Assembly (NCBI GenBank): GCA_944380625.1
Contig: CALWIE010000180.1
Coordinates: 1-7,230, forward strand
DNA from: an uncultured Clostridia bacterium
Lineage (GTDB): Bacteria > Bacillota_A > Clostridia > Oscillospirales > Acutalibacteraceae
Length of the DNA: 7,230 nucleotides
Direction of reading: 5' to 3'
Part shown: positions 5,714-7,230 of the stretch, one piece after another
How positions within the stretch are numbered: the first letter of the stretch is position 1
Layout: each line of letters starts with the position of its first letter
Notes under the pieces: model-generated
Told to the model about the DNA's origin: nothing
Seen by the model: only the letters and a program-made list of their open reading frames with translations
Databases searched by the model: none
Translations under genes and position numbers: made by a program

Positions 5714-7230
5714 TTAGCCGATGGTTTCCACGCCGCCGAACCCATGGCGGTTCATCAAAGCCTCCTGGCGGAGTAGCTCTTCGCCGGTGGCATTGTCTTT
5801 CACCACCACGGTGACGGTCTCATTGATAGCGGGCAAATAGGTGTTCTCGCCGTCCAGGTACAACCGGTAGGCGTAGTAAGGGTAGCCGCCTGCGCCAGTG
5901 GTAGCAGGCGTTTGATTGCCGCCCCACCAGGGGGAGTTCTCATCCCAGAACCAGTTCTGCTGCCCTTTGTTGGTGCCGTATTCCGAAACCGTGGAACCAA
6001 TCCGTTCCCCGCCGGCGGTGTACACCTCTACCAGGATTTCCCGGTATGCTTCATCAGTCATTACATTAAGGCTCCAACTTCCACCTTTTGAATACCGAAC
6101 AGCAGTCACGGCAAAGTGATTGGTAAAGTCGCTGTCACTCTCTACACGGGGCAGGGTATCGGAGTCCAAATACTTGTAATGGAAGGGGCTTTCCAAATCC
6201 AGGGCCCCGCCGTCGTCGTAGGTGGTGCTGGGTGCGGCGGTGCCGGAAACCAGGTCGATGGTAAATTCAGCCTTCACCTTGTCCCGTTTGTCCTCGCCCT
6301 TTTCGTCGTCATAGTAGCGGAGCACCAGCTGTTCCGTCCCAGCGGGGGCGCCGTCAAAGGTGAGCACCGCACTGGTGGCATCCGCGGGCCGGGGTTCCGT
6401 GGGGGTGGAATAGCGCAGCTCCGTGCCGTCCAGGGTGTACAGATAGGGGTAGAAAATGGTGTCGTACCAATCGGGGATGTTGGTGGTAATCAGGGTCTGG
6501 GTGGGGCTGGCCTCCACGTTGAGGATTTTCACCCCCGCCTCGGCTGCGCTCACCTGGAAGCTGGTGTTGCTGCCGGTGTCCGCCGTAATGGTGAACGCGG
6601 CGCCCCAATCCACGTCCACATAGACATAGCCCTCATAGGTGAATTTGTCCGGCAGGGTGAGCTGGGTGATGGTCACCTCCACGTTCAGTTCCTGGCCGCC
6701 CTGGGCGGGCTGGGGCAGGGCAAAGGAGACGCCGCCCACATAGTGGTTATCCCCGGCCCGTTCCAGCACAGTGCTGAAGGTGGTGTCCACCGATTTGCCG
6801 TTGATGGTCAAGGTGGTGGTCTCGCCGTTGAGGTTGCTCCCCACAGAGAGCCAGTCGTACTTCTCCCAGATGGCGCCGTCCGCGGTCACGTCGATGGAGA
6901 AAACCAAGTTCTGCCCGTCGCTGAACGCGTCCTGGATTTCCATGGAATATTCGCCGGAGGCAGCCGTAACGTTGACGTCCTGCACGTCGTAGGTGCCCAC
7001 GTTGGCGCCGTGGGGCGTTTTCACCTGCCCAATGGGGGAGAACGCCCCGTTTACCGCCTGGAAAAACCGTCCCACCCCGGGAAGGCCCTCCGCAAAGGCC
7101 GGGAAGGCGGCGTTTACGCCAAAGAGCATGCCGCAGCACAGGCAGGCGGTGAGGGTTGCCACCTTCAGTCCCCTGTACCGGGGCCGGCGGGCAGGGGCTT
7201 CCTTCTGCACCCCCAGCATCCGGTAGGTGT
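5714..7230 (-). CDS. DUF4179-type single-pass membrane protein, probable anti-sigma factor (5' end outside window)
   Basis: The reading frame is open from the right edge to the TAA at 5714-5716, giving at least 504 residues. The first ATG (7219) has no ribosome binding site, and the frame stays open upstream through TYR to the edge, so the true start lies outside. Numbering from that Met: a basic stretch (RRPRYRGLK, 11-19), then a transmembrane helix of about 18-40, then a long extracytoplasmic part. The region just after the membrane (FFQAVNGAF, then YSMEIQDAFSDGQNLVFSIDV near 91-111) resembles DUF4179 proteins, which in Firmicutes are often partners of ECF sigma factors. The rest is beta-rich, with Asp/Thr/Gly-rich segments and an aromatic cluster WFWDENSPWWGG near 423-434. 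The cytoplasmic sigma-binding part would lie upstream of the window. Assignment rests on pattern resemblance only. A stretch near 6041-6140 is clearly lower in GC (46%) than its surroundings. A general secreted or surface protein is the alternative. Confidence 0.65.
   Translation of the reverse strand, partial: TYRMLGVQKEAPARRPRYRGLKVATLTACLCCGMLFGVNAAFPAFAEGLPGVGRFFQAVNGAFSPIGQVKTPHGANVGTYDVQDVNVTAASGEYSMEIQDAFSDGQNLVFSIDVTADGAIWEKYDWLSVGSNLNGETTTLTINGKSVDTTFSTVLERAGDNHYVGGVSFALPQPAQGGQELNVEVTITQLTLPDKFTYEGYVYVDVDWGAAFTITADTGSNTSFQVSAAEAGVKILNVEASPTQTLITTNIPDWYDTIFYPYLYTLDGTELRYSTPTEPRPADATSAVLTFDGAPAGTEQLVLRYYDDEKGEDKRDKVKAEFTIDLVSGTAAPSTTYDDGGALDLESPFHYKYLDSDTLPRVESDSDFTNHFAVTAVRYSKGGSWSLNVMTDEAYREILVEVYTAGGERIGSTVSEYGTNKGQQNWFWDENSPWWGGNQTPATTGAGGYPYYAYRLYLDGENTYLPAINETVTVVVKDNATGEELLRQEALMNRHGFGGVETIG

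Noticed and set aside
7217..7219. ATG at 7219 as the true start of the minus-strand DUF4179-type gene
   Set aside because: The frame remains open to the window edge, no ribosome binding site precedes this ATG, and an anti-sigma factor needs a longer cytoplasmic part than the remaining residues.

Overview
The window looks like chromosomal DNA from a GC-rich, Gram-positive member of the Clostridia, most likely an Oscillospiraceae-type gut anaerobe of the Flavonifractor/Intestinimonas kind. This rests on high-GC codon use, strong purine-rich ribosome binding sites, U-tract terminators, a SpoVB-type flippase, a zinc-ribbon/kinase/PASTA protein, a WYL regulator and a DUF4179-type protein. The genus is an inference. 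No RNA gene, CRISPR array, insertion sequence or phage gene was seen.

Layout: (1) positions 1-332 hold the 3' end of a class II fructose-bisphosphate aldolase gene, closed by a strong terminator. (2) Positions 333-540 are non-coding and hold that terminator, a small inverted repeat and a clear sigma-A promoter with an extended -10. (3) Positions 541-3117 form a two-gene operon: a membrane-anchored zinc-ribbon/pseudokinase/PASTA protein, then, 12 bases on, a WYL-domain transcription regulator with a TTG start. A UUCG-capped terminator ends it. (4) Positions 3114-4661, on the minus strand, encode a SpoVB-like polytopic flippase whose stop codon overlaps the stop of the WYL gene. (5) A compact divergent region (4662-4734) carries a near-consensus promoter for prmA, the ribosomal protein L11 methyltransferase gene (4735-5658). 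(6) A bidirectional terminator separates prmA from a convergent minus-strand gene (5714 to beyond 7230). That gene encodes a single-pass membrane protein of the DUF4179 (anti-sigma-like) type, cut by the right edge.

The most interesting unit is the 541-3117 operon. Its first protein keeps the outline of a Ser/Thr kinase, but the positions of the VAIK lysine, the HRD aspartate and the DFG aspartate are all substituted, so it looks like a pseudokinase. It keeps a transmembrane helix and two extracellular PASTA repeats, which in related proteins bind peptidoglycan or lipid II. Its operon partner is a putative ligand-sensing DNA-binding regulator, and the next gene, convergent to it, is a SpoVB-type flippase of the MurJ/MOP superfamily. 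A cell-envelope sensing role is plausible from this arrangement but is inference. The other genes are ordinary housekeeping or envelope genes.
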